Below, one piece after another: positions 7,629-16,413 of a stretch of 64,000 bases of DNA. The notes under the pieces were generated by a model. It was not told where the DNA came from and made no database searches. It saw nothing but the letters and a program-made list of their open reading frames with translations. Made by a program: the position numbers and the translations under genes. How positions within the stretch are numbered: the stretch's first letter is position 1; each line of letters begins with the position of its first letter. Source of the DNA: Oscillibacter valericigenes (GTDB lineage Bacteria > Bacillota > Clostridia > Oscillospirales > Oscillospiraceae); the NCBI RefSeq assembly GCF_021531435.1, contig NZ_JAFBIS010000002.1:1-64000 (forward strand), in the 5' to 3' direction.

Positions 7629-9458
7629 GTGACAAAGAACGAGCTGAAGGAAAAGGCAAACGACCTGCCCCTCAGCCCCGGCGTCTATCTGATGATGGAC
7701 AAGACCGGGAAGGTCATCTATGTGGGCAAGGCGAAAAAACTGAAAAACCGGGTCAGCCAGTACTTTCAGGACAGCGCCTCCCACACTGTTAAGACGCGGC
7801 AGATGGTGAGCCAGGTGGACCACTTCGACACCATCTTTGTCTCCAGCGAGTTCGAGGCTTTGGTGCTGGAGAATTCCCTCATCAAGCGCCATATGCCCCG
7901 CTACAACATCCTGCTGAAGGACGACAAGGGCTATCCTTTTGTCCGCCTGTCCCGGGAGGCCTACCCCCGGTTCACCATGACGAACCGGGTCGCCAATGAC
8001 GGCGCCCGGTACTTCGGACCTTTCGGCGGGCGGTTTGAGACCCGGCAGGCCCTGGACGCGGTGCTGTCCGCCCTGCGGCTGCCCACCTGCAGCCGGAAAT
8101 TCCCCAAGGACATCGGCGCGGAGCGGCCCTGCCTGAATTTCCACATGGGCCGGTGCGACGGCTTCTGCCGTCCCGACATGACGGCGGAGGAGTACAACCG
8201 CCGTATCCATCAGGCCTGTCAGCTGTTGGAGGGCAAGTCGAAGCAGCTTCTGCGGGAGATGACAGAGGAGATGGAGGCGGAGGCCGAGGCCCTGCGGTTC
8301 GAGCAGGCGGCGGCGCTCCGGGACCGCATCAACGCCATCAGCGCCCTTTCCAAAAAGCAGACGGTCATCGCGGGCCTGTGCGCCGACACGGACATCTGGG
8401 GCCTGTACCGGGGCAGCGGCAAGTGCTGCTACGCGGTGCTGCACATGGAAAACGGCAACCTGGCGGGCCGGGAGACGGAGCTGTTCACCGCCCCCATGGA
8501 GGAGGGCGAGGCGGAGATGCTCTCCGCCCTGACGGCCCAGTATTACCTGCCCCGGGCCATCCTGCCCCATGAGATTCTGCTGCCCTTTGAGACGGAGGGG
8601 TACTGCGACGACCTGTCCGAGGTCCTGACAAAGCGGGCGGGCCATAAGGTCTGGGTCCATGTCCCCCAGCGGGGCGAAAAGGCGGAGCTGCGGGCCATGG
8701 CCCAGCGGAACGCGGCGGAGGAGGCGGAGCGGGCCACCACCGCCGAGGAGCGCACCGCCCACACCCTGGAGCTGCTGGGCAAGCTGCTGGATTTGCCCAC
8801 GCCGCCGAAGCGGATGGAGTCTTTCGACATTTCCAATACCGGAAAAAGTGACATCGTGGCCTCCATGGTGGTGTACAGCGGCGTCCGGCCGCTGAAATCC
8901 GCCTACCGCCGGTTCCGCATCCAGTCCTTGGAGGGGCATCCCGATGACTATGCCTCCATGCAGGAGGTGCTGACGAGGCGGCTCCAGCGGGCGGCGGACG
9001 GGGATGAAAAGTTCCTGCCCCTGCCGGATGTGTTCCTCATCGACGGCGGCGAGACCCACGCCCGGGCCGCTTTGGAGGTGGCAAGGAGATTTGATGTACA
9101 CATCCCTATTTTCGGCATGGTGAAGGACGACCGCCACCGCACCCGGGCCCTGGTGACGCCGGACGGCCGGGAGATCGGCATCGGCAACTACCAGCCGGTC
9201 TTTACCCTCATCGGGCAAATTCAGGAGGAGACCCACCGCTTCGCCATCACCTACCACCATGAGAGCCACACGAAAAGCACCATGAAGTCGGCGCTGGACG
9301 GCATCCCCGGCGTGGGCCCCAAGCGGCGGGAGGACTTGCGGAAGCGATTTGGCACCATGAAAGCCATCAAGGAGGCGGATGTGGAGACCCTGGCCGCCGT
9401 GGTGCCCCGGAGCGCCGCAGAGGCGGTGTGGAAGCACTTCCACGAAAAAGAGCAGTAA
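7629..9458 (+). CDS. uvrC: Excinuclease ABC subunit C (UvrC)
   Basis: The 609-residue nuclease subunit of UvrABC nucleotide-excision repair, of normal length. Visible domains are the GIY-YIG nuclease at the N-terminus (PGVYLMMDKTGKVIYVGKAKKL), a UVR motif near 205-235 (LRFEQAAALRDRI), the RNase-H-like endonuclease domain from about 390 (ESFDISNTGKSDIVAS..) with FLIDGG, and a C-terminal helix-hairpin-helix (LDGIPGVGPKRRE). I choose the GTG at 7629, since AAAGGAGG lies 7 nt before it and the GIY-YIG domain then starts at the right place. In-frame sequence further upstream lies inside the DUF2752 gene. Confidence 0.97.
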   Translation: MTKNELKEKANDLPLSPGVYLMMDKTGKVIYVGKAKKLKNRVSQYFQDSASHTVKTRQMVSQVDHFDTIFVSSEFEALVLENSLIKRHMPRYNILLKDDKGYPFVRLSREAYPRFTMTNRVANDGARYFGPFGGRFETRQALDAVLSALRLPTCSRKFPKDIGAERPCLNFHMGRCDGFCRPDMTAEEYNRRIHQACQLLEGKSKQLLREMTEEMEAEAEALRFEQAAALRDRINAISALSKKQTVIAGLCADTDIWGLYRGSGKCCYAVLHMENGNLAGRETELFTAPMEEGEAEMLSALTAQYYLPRAILPHEILLPFETEGYCDDLSEVLTKRAGHKVWVHVPQRGEKAELRAMAQRNAAEEAERATTAEERTAHTLELLGKLLDLPTPPKRMESFDISNTGKSDIVASMVVYSGVRPLKSAYRRFRIQSLEGHPDDYASMQEVLTRRLQRAADGDEKFLPLPDVFLIDGGETHARAALEVARRFDVHIPIFGMVKDDRHRTRALVTPDGREIGIGNYQPVFTLIGQIQEETHRFAITYHHESHTKSTMKSALDGIPGVGPKRREDLRKRFGTMKAIKEADVETLAAVVPRSAAEAVWKHFHEKEQ

Positions 9459-9459
9459 A

Positions 9460-9492
9460 AAATTCCTGTCTGGAATCCAGACAGGAATTTTT
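9460..9492. terminator. Bidirectional terminator between uvrC and the leftward membrane-protein gene
   Basis: Perfect 14-bp stem AAATTCCTGTCTGG / CCAGACAGGAATTT with A- and T-runs on each side. Confidence 0.92.
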
Positions 9493-10007
9493 TATCGAAA
9501 GAACCGCTTCCGCAGCTTGCGGTGCCACAGAAATGTCAGCCGTTCCAAGGCCCGGTCCATCACCAGAAACGTGACGTTGGCAAGGAGCAGCAACAGCAGA
9601 TTCATCCAGCGGACGGCGTCCAGCAGGTCTGCCGTCAGGCCCATCAGCCGCAGGACGAGGCCGTACAGCACGGCGATGATGGTGTTGCACACCGCCAGCT
9701 TCACCAAAAGCCGCACCGGGCGGGAATGGATGCGATCCAGCCGGGGCCGCAGCAGGGGATACCAGCCGAAGAACGCGAATACCAGGGCGGTCTCCCGGTC
9801 CGGCACCAGCAGCACCGCCAGAATCGCGGTGGCGCCGTAGGCGACGGCGGCGGTCTTTGTGCCGTACTCCTCTAAAATGGGCAGGAGGACGGCCATGGCG
9901 AGAATGGGCCCGGCAAACATGCCGATGCCCAGCATGCCGCCCAGGAGCAGCATCGTCACCGCCAGGGCGCACAGCAGGCCACAGAGGGCAATTTGCTTGC
10001 TTTTCAT
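9492..10007 (-). CDS. Small polytopic membrane protein, unknown function
   Basis: 171 residues, starting at the ATG that overlaps the stop of the sulfatase gene by 4 bp (ATGA). It has about five hydrophobic segments: residues 7-40 and 45-70, a loop rich in Arg, then 85-105, 110-130 and 135-155. The fold pattern recalls DUF2232 or S-component-like membrane proteins, but I cannot assign it. Tight coupling to an LtaS-like gene suggests a role in the same envelope process. The last residues are strongly basic. Confidence 0.7.
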   Translation of the reverse strand: MKSKQIALCGLLCALAVTMLLLGGMLGIGMFAGPILAMAVLLPILEEYGTKTAAVAYGATAILAVLLVPDRETALVFAFFGWYPLLRPRLDRIHSRPVRLLVKLAVCNTIIAVLYGLVLRLMGLTADLLDAVRWMNLLLLLLANVTFLVMDRALERLTFLWHRKLRKRFFR

Positions 10008-11872
10008 CCGTGGATCTCCTTGTACCGCAGCTTGTAGTAGCTCCACTGCCGCCACTGCCGGATGGCGGCGGACAGGGATTCATCGGCGGTCTGGGTCAGT
10101 GTGCCGTCAGAGAGCAGGCAGGACTGCTTCTGCACCACCGGCGCCTCCCGGCGCAGGTCGTTCAGGAAGGAGAACCAGGCGGTGTCGTCGCCCCGGCCCG
10201 TCAGCTCCAACACGGCGGCCCCCAGGAAAGAAGCGGAAATTTGCTCCGGCAGCTCCAGGGCGGCGACGGCGTTCTCCCAGTCCAGGGCTTCCGCCGCCGC
10301 GTCGTTGGCCCAGATGACGTAGGGGGTCTCAAAGGAGGTCAGCTCCGCCCATCCCTCTTGCTCCGTGTAGCCCAGCTCGGCGTAGCCCTTCTGGTTGTCC
10401 CCCAGGTAGGGCAGGTGGTCGCCGAAGTACACCAGCACCACCGGCTCGTTCCGGGCGGCAAAATAATCCCACAGGCTGCCCAGCATCTCGTCGGCGTCCC
10501 GGACGCCCTCGGTGTAGACCCGCAGCATGGTCTCCACATCCTCGGACACGGAGATGTTCAGGTCTACCGGGGGAAAGTCGTAGCCCTCGCCGTACTTGGC
10601 GGTGGTGTAGGACATGTGGTTCTGGATGGTGGTGGTGAAGTGGAACAGGGATTCGCCGGACGCCATGGTCTCCTCGAATTCGTCCTGAATGAGGCCGATG
10701 AGGTACTCGTCCGCCACCCAGGTGCCCTTGTACACCGGGTCGGCCATCTGGTCGATGAACACCGTCTTTTCCGCGCCGAACCAGCGGTAGACGTTTTCCC
10801 GGTTGTAGAACCAGTCGTTGCCGGGGTGGAAGAAAGATGTGCGGTAGCCGTCAGCGTTAAACACCCGGAACAGGCTGTCCAGATTCCGGTTGATGACCCG
10901 CATGGCGGAGGTGGTGGTGGCGGACAGGGCGTTGGTCTGCATGCCTGTCAGCACGTCGAACTCCGTGTTGGCGGTGCCGCCCGCGAAGCCCGGCACCACC
11001 ACATGGCCGGAGACGGCGTGGGGGTCGGCCTGCAGGGCATGGAAGTTCGCCAGGGGGTCGTTTTCGGCGGTAAAGGCAAAAGCGGGGCTGTCGGTGATGT
11101 CGGAGAAAGCCTCGTTCATCACCATGATGACGTTCACCGGCTTGCCGGGGACGCTGTCGGTCTCCTGGGCGTCCCAGCTTTCCGCGTCGGCCCTGCGGAA
11201 GCCCTCCGGCTTGTCCACGGGGTAGGTGGTGAACTGGTGGCAGAAGCAGTAGGGAAAGCCCAGCTCGTTGAACACCGAGGGGATATAGTAAGCATTGGTG
11301 ACCCGGAAGGAGTTGTAGAGGTCATTGGAGGCGTAGACCGTCAAAATCAGCACCACCAGCACGGCGAAGCTGGCGGCGGCGCCCAGGAGACTGCCCAGCC
11401 AGCCCCGGAGCTTTTTCACGGGGAAGGGCTTGCAGCCGATAAAAATGCCCAGGGCAGCCAGCAGCAGGGTCGTGACCACCACCACGGCGATGACGCCCAC
11501 GGGGAAATGAATGTCATAGGCGCCCATGGCGCTGCCGACTTCCTTCAACAGCCCGAAATCCCGGGGGAACACCGGCTCGTCCCGGACCTCCAGCTTGATG
11601 CGGTTGGCGATGGACAGGGCACAGACGCCGAAATTCACCAGCGCCGCGCCGAAAAAGACATTGCGGAACAGGCAGGTGAACAGCAGCAGGAGCAGGCCGA
11701 TAGGCATGGCATTCAGTACGATCAGCAGGGGCTGGGCCTTGAAATGGGCCAGCACCACCCGCAGGGCGTTGGGCTGGCACCACAGGGCCAGCAGGGTGAT
11801 GCAGCCCGCCAGCAAGACTGCCGCCAAAAGGGTCAGCGGCAGGGGGAGGCGGTATTTTTGAAAACGTTTCAA
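10004..11872 (-). CDS. LTA-synthase-like membrane sulfatase/phosphotransferase
   Basis: About 622 residues. Five N-terminal membrane helices (to about residue 190) carry an extracellular alkaline-phosphatase-superfamily domain. Landmarks of the LtaS clade are present: MNEAFSD (metal Glu), GGTANTEFDVLTG with the nucleophilic Thr near residue 300, FFHPGNDWFYNR, and FGDHLPYLGDN with the metal-binding Asp-His. Enzymes of this type polymerise or transfer glycerol phosphate on lipid or glycan carriers. I prefer the TTG at 11872: AAAGGA lies 9 nt upstream of it, whereas the in-frame GTG at 11890 has no ribosome site and falls about 6 nt from the likely transcription start. Whether it makes lipoteichoic acid or modifies another glycan is open. 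Confidence 0.88.
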   Translation of the reverse strand: MKRFQKYRLPLPLTLLAAVLLAGCITLLALWCQPNALRVVLAHFKAQPLLIVLNAMPIGLLLLLFTCLFRNVFFGAALVNFGVCALSIANRIKLEVRDEPVFPRDFGLLKEVGSAMGAYDIHFPVGVIAVVVVTTLLLAALGIFIGCKPFPVKKLRGWLGSLLGAAASFAVLVVLILTVYASNDLYNSFRVTNAYYIPSVFNELGFPYCFCHQFTTYPVDKPEGFRRADAESWDAQETDSVPGKPVNVIMVMNEAFSDITDSPAFAFTAENDPLANFHALQADPHAVSGHVVVPGFAGGTANTEFDVLTGMQTNALSATTTSAMRVINRNLDSLFRVFNADGYRTSFFHPGNDWFYNRENVYRWFGAEKTVFIDQMADPVYKGTWVADEYLIGLIQDEFEETMASGESLFHFTTTIQNHMSYTTAKYGEGYDFPPVDLNISVSEDVETMLRVYTEGVRDADEMLGSLWDYFAARNEPVVLVYFGDHLPYLGDNQKGYAELGYTEQEGWAELTSFETPYVIWANDAAAEALDWENAVAALELPEQISASFLGAAVLELTGRGDDTAWFSFLNDLRREAPVVQKQSCLLSDGTLTQTADESLSAAIRQWRQWSYYKLRYKEIHG

Positions 11873-11902
11873 TGCGGTAAGTCCTTTCACGATAATGTTT
11901 TT

Positions 11903-11931
11903 ATTATAATGTCCGAAATGAAAAGCCGCAA
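11903..11931 (-). promoter_or_regulatory. Promoter of the LtaS-like operon
   Basis: On the minus strand: -35 TTGCGG (11931-11926), 17-bp spacer, -10 TATAAT (11908-11903). Confidence 0.8.
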
Positions 11932-12025
11932 GAGTGTTTTTGAGAGAAGGGGCCCCGCGAAAACCCAGCGATGCCGAAAGGTTGACCTATTAGCAAAATT
12001 TATCCTCGATATAACAAGTTTGTTC

Positions 12026-12054
12026 TTTACTTATGGGAAAAGTGCCGATATAAT
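12026..12054 (+). promoter_or_regulatory. Promoter of purA-purB
   Basis: -35 TTTACT (12026-12031), 17-bp spacer, consensus -10 TATAAT (12049-12054). The leader of about 60 nt has a small TGGGC/GCCCA hairpin (12063-12078). No purine riboswitch is seen. Confidence 0.7.
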
Positions 12055-12120
12055 ATCTTAGGTTGGGCTGTCATGCCCACGGACTGCAAAAGCAAAATAA
12101 AACCGGGAGGTTTTTTGATT

Positions 12121-13395
12121 ATGTCGAATTGCGCCATCGTAGGCATCAACTGGGGCGACGAGGGCAAGGGCCGCATGGTGGACCTGCTGACCAGCGACTA
12201 TGATGTGGTCGTCCGCTATCAGGGCGGCGGCAACGCCGGCCATACCGTCGTCAATGACAAGGGCAAGTTCGCTCTGCACCTGCTGCCCTCCGGCATTTTC
12301 CGTGACGGCGTGGTGAACGTCCTGGGCAACGGCGTGGCTCTGGACTGCGAGAACCTGTGGACCGAGATGACAGACGTCATTTCCAAGGGCGTGTCCATCA
12401 CTCCTGACAACCTGAAGATCAGCGACCGCGCCTCCCTGCTGCTGCCCTGGCACCGGGATCTGGACGGCCTGGAGGAGGCCCGTCTGGCGGACAAGAAGTA
12501 CGGCTCCACCAAGCAGGGCATCGCGCCTTTCTACTCCGACAAGTACCAGAAGAAGACCGTCATGGCCGGCGAACTGCTGTATCCCGACAAGCTGTGGGAC
12601 CACCTGGAGGGCATTCTGGAGTGGAAGAACCTGACGCTGGAGCGGGTCTACGGCGCCAAGCCCTATACCATGGATGACCTGAAGGCCTGGGTAGCGGACT
12701 TCGGCGAGAAGATCAAGCCCTTTATCTGCGATACCGGCGCCTTCCTGCGCCAGGCCAACAAGGAGGGCAAGAGCATCCTGTTCGAGGCCCAGCTGGGCTC
12801 CCTCCGGGACCTGGACTACGGCATCTATCCCATGACCACCTCCTCCAACCCCATCGCCGCCTACGCTCCCGTTGGCTCCGGCTATCCCGAGGCCAAGATC
12901 GACAAGATCGTGGGCGTGGTGAAGGCCTACTCCTCCTGCGTGGGCGAGGGCCCCTTTACCTGCGAGTGGTTCGGCGAGGAGGCTGAGAAGCTCCGGGAGG
13001 CCGGCGGCGAGTACGGCGCCAAGACCGGACGGCCCCGCCGGGTGGGCCCCATCGACATCGTGGCCACCCGCTACGGCATCCAGTGCCAGGGCGCTACCGA
13101 CATCGCCCTGACCAAGCTGGATGTGCTGAGCTATCTGGACGAGATCCCCATCTGCGCCCGTTATGAACTGAACGGCGAGCAGATCGACTATTTCCCCTTC
13201 CCCGCCGTTCTGCCCGACGCCAAGCCCGTCATGACCTCCATGCCCGGCTGGAAGTGCGACATCTCTGGCGTCCGCAAGTGGGAGGACCTGCCTGAGGCCG
13301 CCCGGAACTATGTGGAGTATGTGGAACAGCAGGTCGGCTGCCACATCACCTATGTCTCTGTCGGTCCCGAGCGCGATTCCATCATCATCCGATAA
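12121..13395 (+). CDS. purA: Adenylosuccinate synthase
   Basis: A 424-residue enzyme that joins IMP and aspartate with GTP to give adenylosuccinate, the first step from IMP to AMP. The N-terminal P-loop GINWGDEGKGR and the following RYQGGGNAGHTVV are diagnostic, and the GTP-specificity region ARYELNG lies near the C-terminus. Start ATG at 12121 is preceded by GGGAGG. An in-frame start at 12073 would only add residues before the conserved N-terminus. purB follows, so the two steps from IMP to AMP are encoded side by side. Confidence 0.97.
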   Translation: MSNCAIVGINWGDEGKGRMVDLLTSDYDVVVRYQGGGNAGHTVVNDKGKFALHLLPSGIFRDGVVNVLGNGVALDCENLWTEMTDVISKGVSITPDNLKISDRASLLLPWHRDLDGLEEARLADKKYGSTKQGIAPFYSDKYQKKTVMAGELLYPDKLWDHLEGILEWKNLTLERVYGAKPYTMDDLKAWVADFGEKIKPFICDTGAFLRQANKEGKSILFEAQLGSLRDLDYGIYPMTTSSNPIAAYAPVGSGYPEAKIDKIVGVVKAYSSCVGEGPFTCEWFGEEAEKLREAGGEYGAKTGRPRRVGPIDIVATRYGIQCQGATDIALTKLDVLSYLDEIPICARYELNGEQIDYFPFPAVLPDAKPVMTSMPGWKCDISGVRKWEDLPEAARNYVEYVEQQVGCHITYVSVGPERDSIIIR

Positions 13396-13404
13396 TGAAC
13401 CACC

Positions 13405-13432
13405 GCAAGAGGAGACGGCAGTCTCCTCTTGC
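13405..13432 (+). promoter_or_regulatory. Intercistronic hairpin between purA and purB
   Basis: Perfect 12-bp stem GCAAGAGGAGAC / GTCTCCTCTTGC, loop GGCA, with no T-tract. It could be a processing or stability element or a leaky terminator. Confidence 0.65.
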
Positions 13433-13469
13433 GCCGTCTCACAACAAAATCAAGAAAGGTTGACCTCCT

Positions 13470-14888
13470 ATGTCCAAAGACCGTTATGAATCCCCTCTGG
13501 CGTCCCGGTACGCCTCCCAGTTCATGCTGCACCTGTTCTCCGCCGATATGCGCATCCAGACTTGGCGCCGCCTGTGGGTGGCTCTGGCCCGGGCGGAGCA
13601 CAATCTGGGCCTCCCCGTCACCGCCGAGCAGGTGGCGGAGCTGGAAGCCCACATCACCGACATTGACTACGACTGCGCCGCCGCGCGGGAGAAGGAAGTC
13701 CGCCACGATGTCATGGCCCATGTGTACACCTACGGCAAGGCGGCCCCTTCCGCCGCCGGCATCATCCACCTGGGCGCCACCAGCTGCTACGTCACCGACA
13801 ACGCCGACCTCATCATCTATCGGGAGGGCCTGCGGTATCTCCGTGGCGAGCTGATCGCGGTGCTGGCGAACCTCAGCAAGTTTGCGGAGCAGTATAAGGC
13901 CACCCCCACCCTGGGCTACACCCACTACCAGCCCGCACAGCTGGTCACCGTGGGCAAGCGGGCCACCCTCTGGATGCAGGACCTGCTGGCCGACCTGGAG
14001 GAGCTGGACTTCGTGCTGGACAACATGAAGTTCCTGGGCTGCCGGGGCACCACCGGCACCGAGGCCAGCTTCATGGACCTGTTCGAGGGCGACGGTGAGA
14101 AGATCGACGAGATGAACCGCCAGATCTCCGCCGAGTTCGGCTTTGACAAGTGCTTCCCCGTCTGCGGTCAGACCTATCCCCGCAAGGTGGACAGCCGCAT
14201 CCTGAACTGCCTGTCCTCCATCGCCCAGAGTTGCTACCGGATGGCCAACGACATCCGCCTGCTCCAGCATGACCGCCAGGTGGAGGAGCCTTTCGAGAAG
14301 AACCAGATCGGTTCCAGCGCCATGGCCTACAAGCGCAACCCCATGCGCTCCGAGCGCATCTGTTCCCTCAGCCGTTATCTCATGGCCGACGCCATGAACG
14401 CCCCCATGACCGCCTCCGTCCAGTGGCTGGAGCGGACATTGGACGACTCCGCCAACCGCCGCATCTCCATGCCCGAGGGCTTCCTCTGCGCCGACGCCAT
14501 CCTGCGGCTGGCCCAGAACGTCACCGATGGCCTCCACGTCAACGAGAAGGTGGTGGACGCCACCGTCCGGGAGTACCTGCCCTTCATCGCCACGGAGAAT
14601 CTGATGATGGAGGCCGTGAAGCGGGGCGGCAACCGCCAGGAGCTCCACGAGATCATCCGCACCTGCTCCATGGCTGCCACGGCGAAGATGAAGGAGGGCG
14701 AGAAGTGCGACCTTCTCAGCCGTCTGGCCGCCGAGCCCGCCTTCGGCATGACTGAGGCGGAGATGGAGGCCGTCCTGACTCCCAGCGCCTACATCGGCCG
14801 CTGCCCGGACCAGGTGGACGCTTTCCTGGCCCAGGTGAAGCCTCTGCTGAGCCAGGCCAGCGACGAAAAGCCCGAGATCAACCTGTAA
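13470..14888 (+). CDS. purB: Adenylosuccinate lyase
   Basis: 472 residues of the fumarase/aspartase superfamily. It splits adenylosuccinate to AMP, and SAICAR to AICAR in de novo purine synthesis. The superfamily signature is GSSAMAYKRNPMRSE (about residue 275), and IHLGATSCYVTDNAD and TLGYTHYQPAQ carry the other two active-site regions. It is longer than the 430-residue bacterial type and fits the 470-residue clade common in Clostridia. Its own GAAAGG site lies upstream. Confidence 0.96.
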   Translation: MSKDRYESPLASRYASQFMLHLFSADMRIQTWRRLWVALARAEHNLGLPVTAEQVAELEAHITDIDYDCAAAREKEVRHDVMAHVYTYGKAAPSAAGIIHLGATSCYVTDNADLIIYREGLRYLRGELIAVLANLSKFAEQYKATPTLGYTHYQPAQLVTVGKRATLWMQDLLADLEELDFVLDNMKFLGCRGTTGTEASFMDLFEGDGEKIDEMNRQISAEFGFDKCFPVCGQTYPRKVDSRILNCLSSIAQSCYRMANDIRLLQHDRQVEEPFEKNQIGSSAMAYKRNPMRSERICSLSRYLMADAMNAPMTASVQWLERTLDDSANRRISMPEGFLCADAILRLAQNVTDGLHVNEKVVDATVREYLPFIATENLMMEAVKRGGNRQELHEIIRTCSMAATAKMKEGEKCDLLSRLAAEPAFGMTEAEMEAVLTPSAYIGRCPDQVDAFLAQVKPLLSQASDEKPEINL

Positions 14889-14901
14889 GATGTTTTCCCC
14901 A

Positions 14902-14932
14902 GCCGGGGCCGCGTCAGCGGCCCCGGCTTTTG
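14902..14932 (+). terminator. Intrinsic terminator of purB
   Basis: GCCGGGGCCGC-gtca-GCGGCCCCGGC followed by TTTTGC, 13 bp past the stop. Confidence 0.9.
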
Positions 14933-14989
14933 CATTTCCGCTCTTTTGCCCGCATACCTTGTCTATAACGGAAAAGGAGGGGACAGGGG

Positions 14990-16330
14990 ATGCTGAACGC
15001 CGTCAATGAATTGCTGTGGGGCCCCGGCACCCTGGCGCTGCTGCTGGGCACCGGGGTATTTCTGACCGTGCGGATGCGGCTGCTGCCCTGGCGGCGGCTG
15101 GGCTTTGCCCTGCGCTCCGCCCTGGGCCGGGAGGCCCGGCGGACTGGTCGGGACGGCGTATCGCCCTTTTCCGCCCTGATGACGGCCCTTGCCGCCAGCA
15201 TCGGCACCGGAAACATCGTGGGGGTCGCTACGGCTCTGGCGGCGGGCGGGCCGGGAGCGTTGGTGTGGATGGAGCTGTCGGCCCTGTTCGGCATGGCCAC
15301 CATCTTTGCCGAGAGCTTTCTGGCGGTGCGGTACCGGCGGCGGGACCGGCAGGGCCAGTGGGTGGGCGGACCCATGTATGCGCTGGAGGCCGCTTTCGGG
15401 CGGAAGCACGGCGGAAGGCTTGGCGCCGTGTTTGCCCTGTTTGCCGTGGGAGCGTCCCTTGGCATCGGCAGTATGACCCAGTCCAATTCCATCGCCGGGG
15501 CGCTGGAAAGCACGTTTGGCCTGCCCGTGTGGACGGTGGGGGCGGTGACGGCGGGGCTGGCGCTGGTCATTATCCTGGGCGGCATCCGCAGCATTTCCAA
15601 AGTGGCCGCCGTCCTGGTGCCGGTGATGGGGGTTATCTACCTGGCGGCGGGGCTGGCGGTGATCATCGGCAATCTGGGCAGTCTGCCCGGCAGCGTGGCG
15701 GAGATCATCCGGTGCGCCTTTTCACCACGGGCGGCGGCAGGCGGTACTGCCGGATGGCTGGTGGCCGCCCGGTGGGGCGTGGCCCGGGGCGTGTTCTCCA
15801 ACGAGGCGGGGCTTGGCTCCGCAGGTATTGCCGCCTCCGCCGCCGACAACGCCGACCCGCTGCGGCAGGGCTACATCAGCATGACGGGCGCTTTTTTCGA
15901 CACCATCGTCATCTGCACCGTCACCGGCCTTGCCATCTGCTGCTCCGGGGTGCTGGGGACCGTGGACAGCGCTGGAGTGCCGCTGGACGGAGCGGCCCTG
16001 ACCATTCGGGCATTTCAGACAGTGCTGGGGCCCTGGGGGGCCCGGTTCGTGTCGCTGTCCATCGTGCTGTTCGCCTTTGCTACCATCGTGGGCTGGGAGT
16101 ATCAGGGAGAGGTGACCTTCACTTACCTCACCCGGGGCCGGGGACGGCTTTTTTACCGGCTGATGTACGTCCTGGCAGCCTTCCTGGGAGCGGGACTGGG
16201 ATTGGAGACGGTGTTTGCCTTTGCCGACATCTGCAACGCCCTCATGTGCGGGCCGAATCTGCTGTGCCTTGTGGCGATGAGCGGTGAGGCATGTAGGGGC
16301 ATTCGGAAAAAGACAGTGGAAAAGCTGTAA
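14990..16330 (+). CDS. Sodium/proton-dependent alanine or glycine symporter (AGCS family)
   Basis: A 446-residue transporter with about ten membrane helices. The AGCS signature occurs early: SALMTALAASIGTGNIVGVATAL, followed by GPGALVWMELSALFGMATIFAES. The stretch FSNEAGLGSAGIA is also typical. It brings small neutral amino acids in with Na+. Start ATG at 14990 lies behind AAAGGAGGGG. It stands alone between the purB terminator and the GTPase promoter. Confidence 0.94.
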   Translation: MLNAVNELLWGPGTLALLLGTGVFLTVRMRLLPWRRLGFALRSALGREARRTGRDGVSPFSALMTALAASIGTGNIVGVATALAAGGPGALVWMELSALFGMATIFAESFLAVRYRRRDRQGQWVGGPMYALEAAFGRKHGGRLGAVFALFAVGASLGIGSMTQSNSIAGALESTFGLPVWTVGAVTAGLALVIILGGIRSISKVAAVLVPVMGVIYLAAGLAVIIGNLGSLPGSVAEIIRCAFSPRAAAGGTAGWLVAARWGVARGVFSNEAGLGSAGIAASAADNADPLRQGYISMTGAFFDTIVICTVTGLAICCSGVLGTVDSAGVPLDGAALTIRAFQTVLGPWGARFVSLSIVLFAFATIVGWEYQGEVTFTYLTRGRGRLFYRLMYVLAAFLGAGLGLETVFAFADICNALMCGPNLLCLVAMSGEACRGIRKKTVEKL

Positions 16331-16347
16331 ATTTTTTGTGATTTAGT

Positions 16348-16375
16348 TGCATTTTCCCGCTTTCGTGGTATGATA
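16348..16375 (+). promoter_or_regulatory. Promoter of the two-GTPase operon
   Basis: -35 TTGCAT (16348-16353), 16-bp spacer, -10 TATGAT (16370-16375). I looked for a Zur-like palindrome here and saw none. Confidence 0.65.
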
Positions 16376-16413
16376 AGTTCTGCTATGAAATTTTGTGAAA
16401 AGGACTTGATACC

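Noticed and set aside
12099-12116. Hairpin AAAACC-ggga-GGTTTT over the purA ribosome site
   Set aside because: Only six weak pairs with a 4-nt loop; likely chance. No purine riboswitch core is present in the leader.
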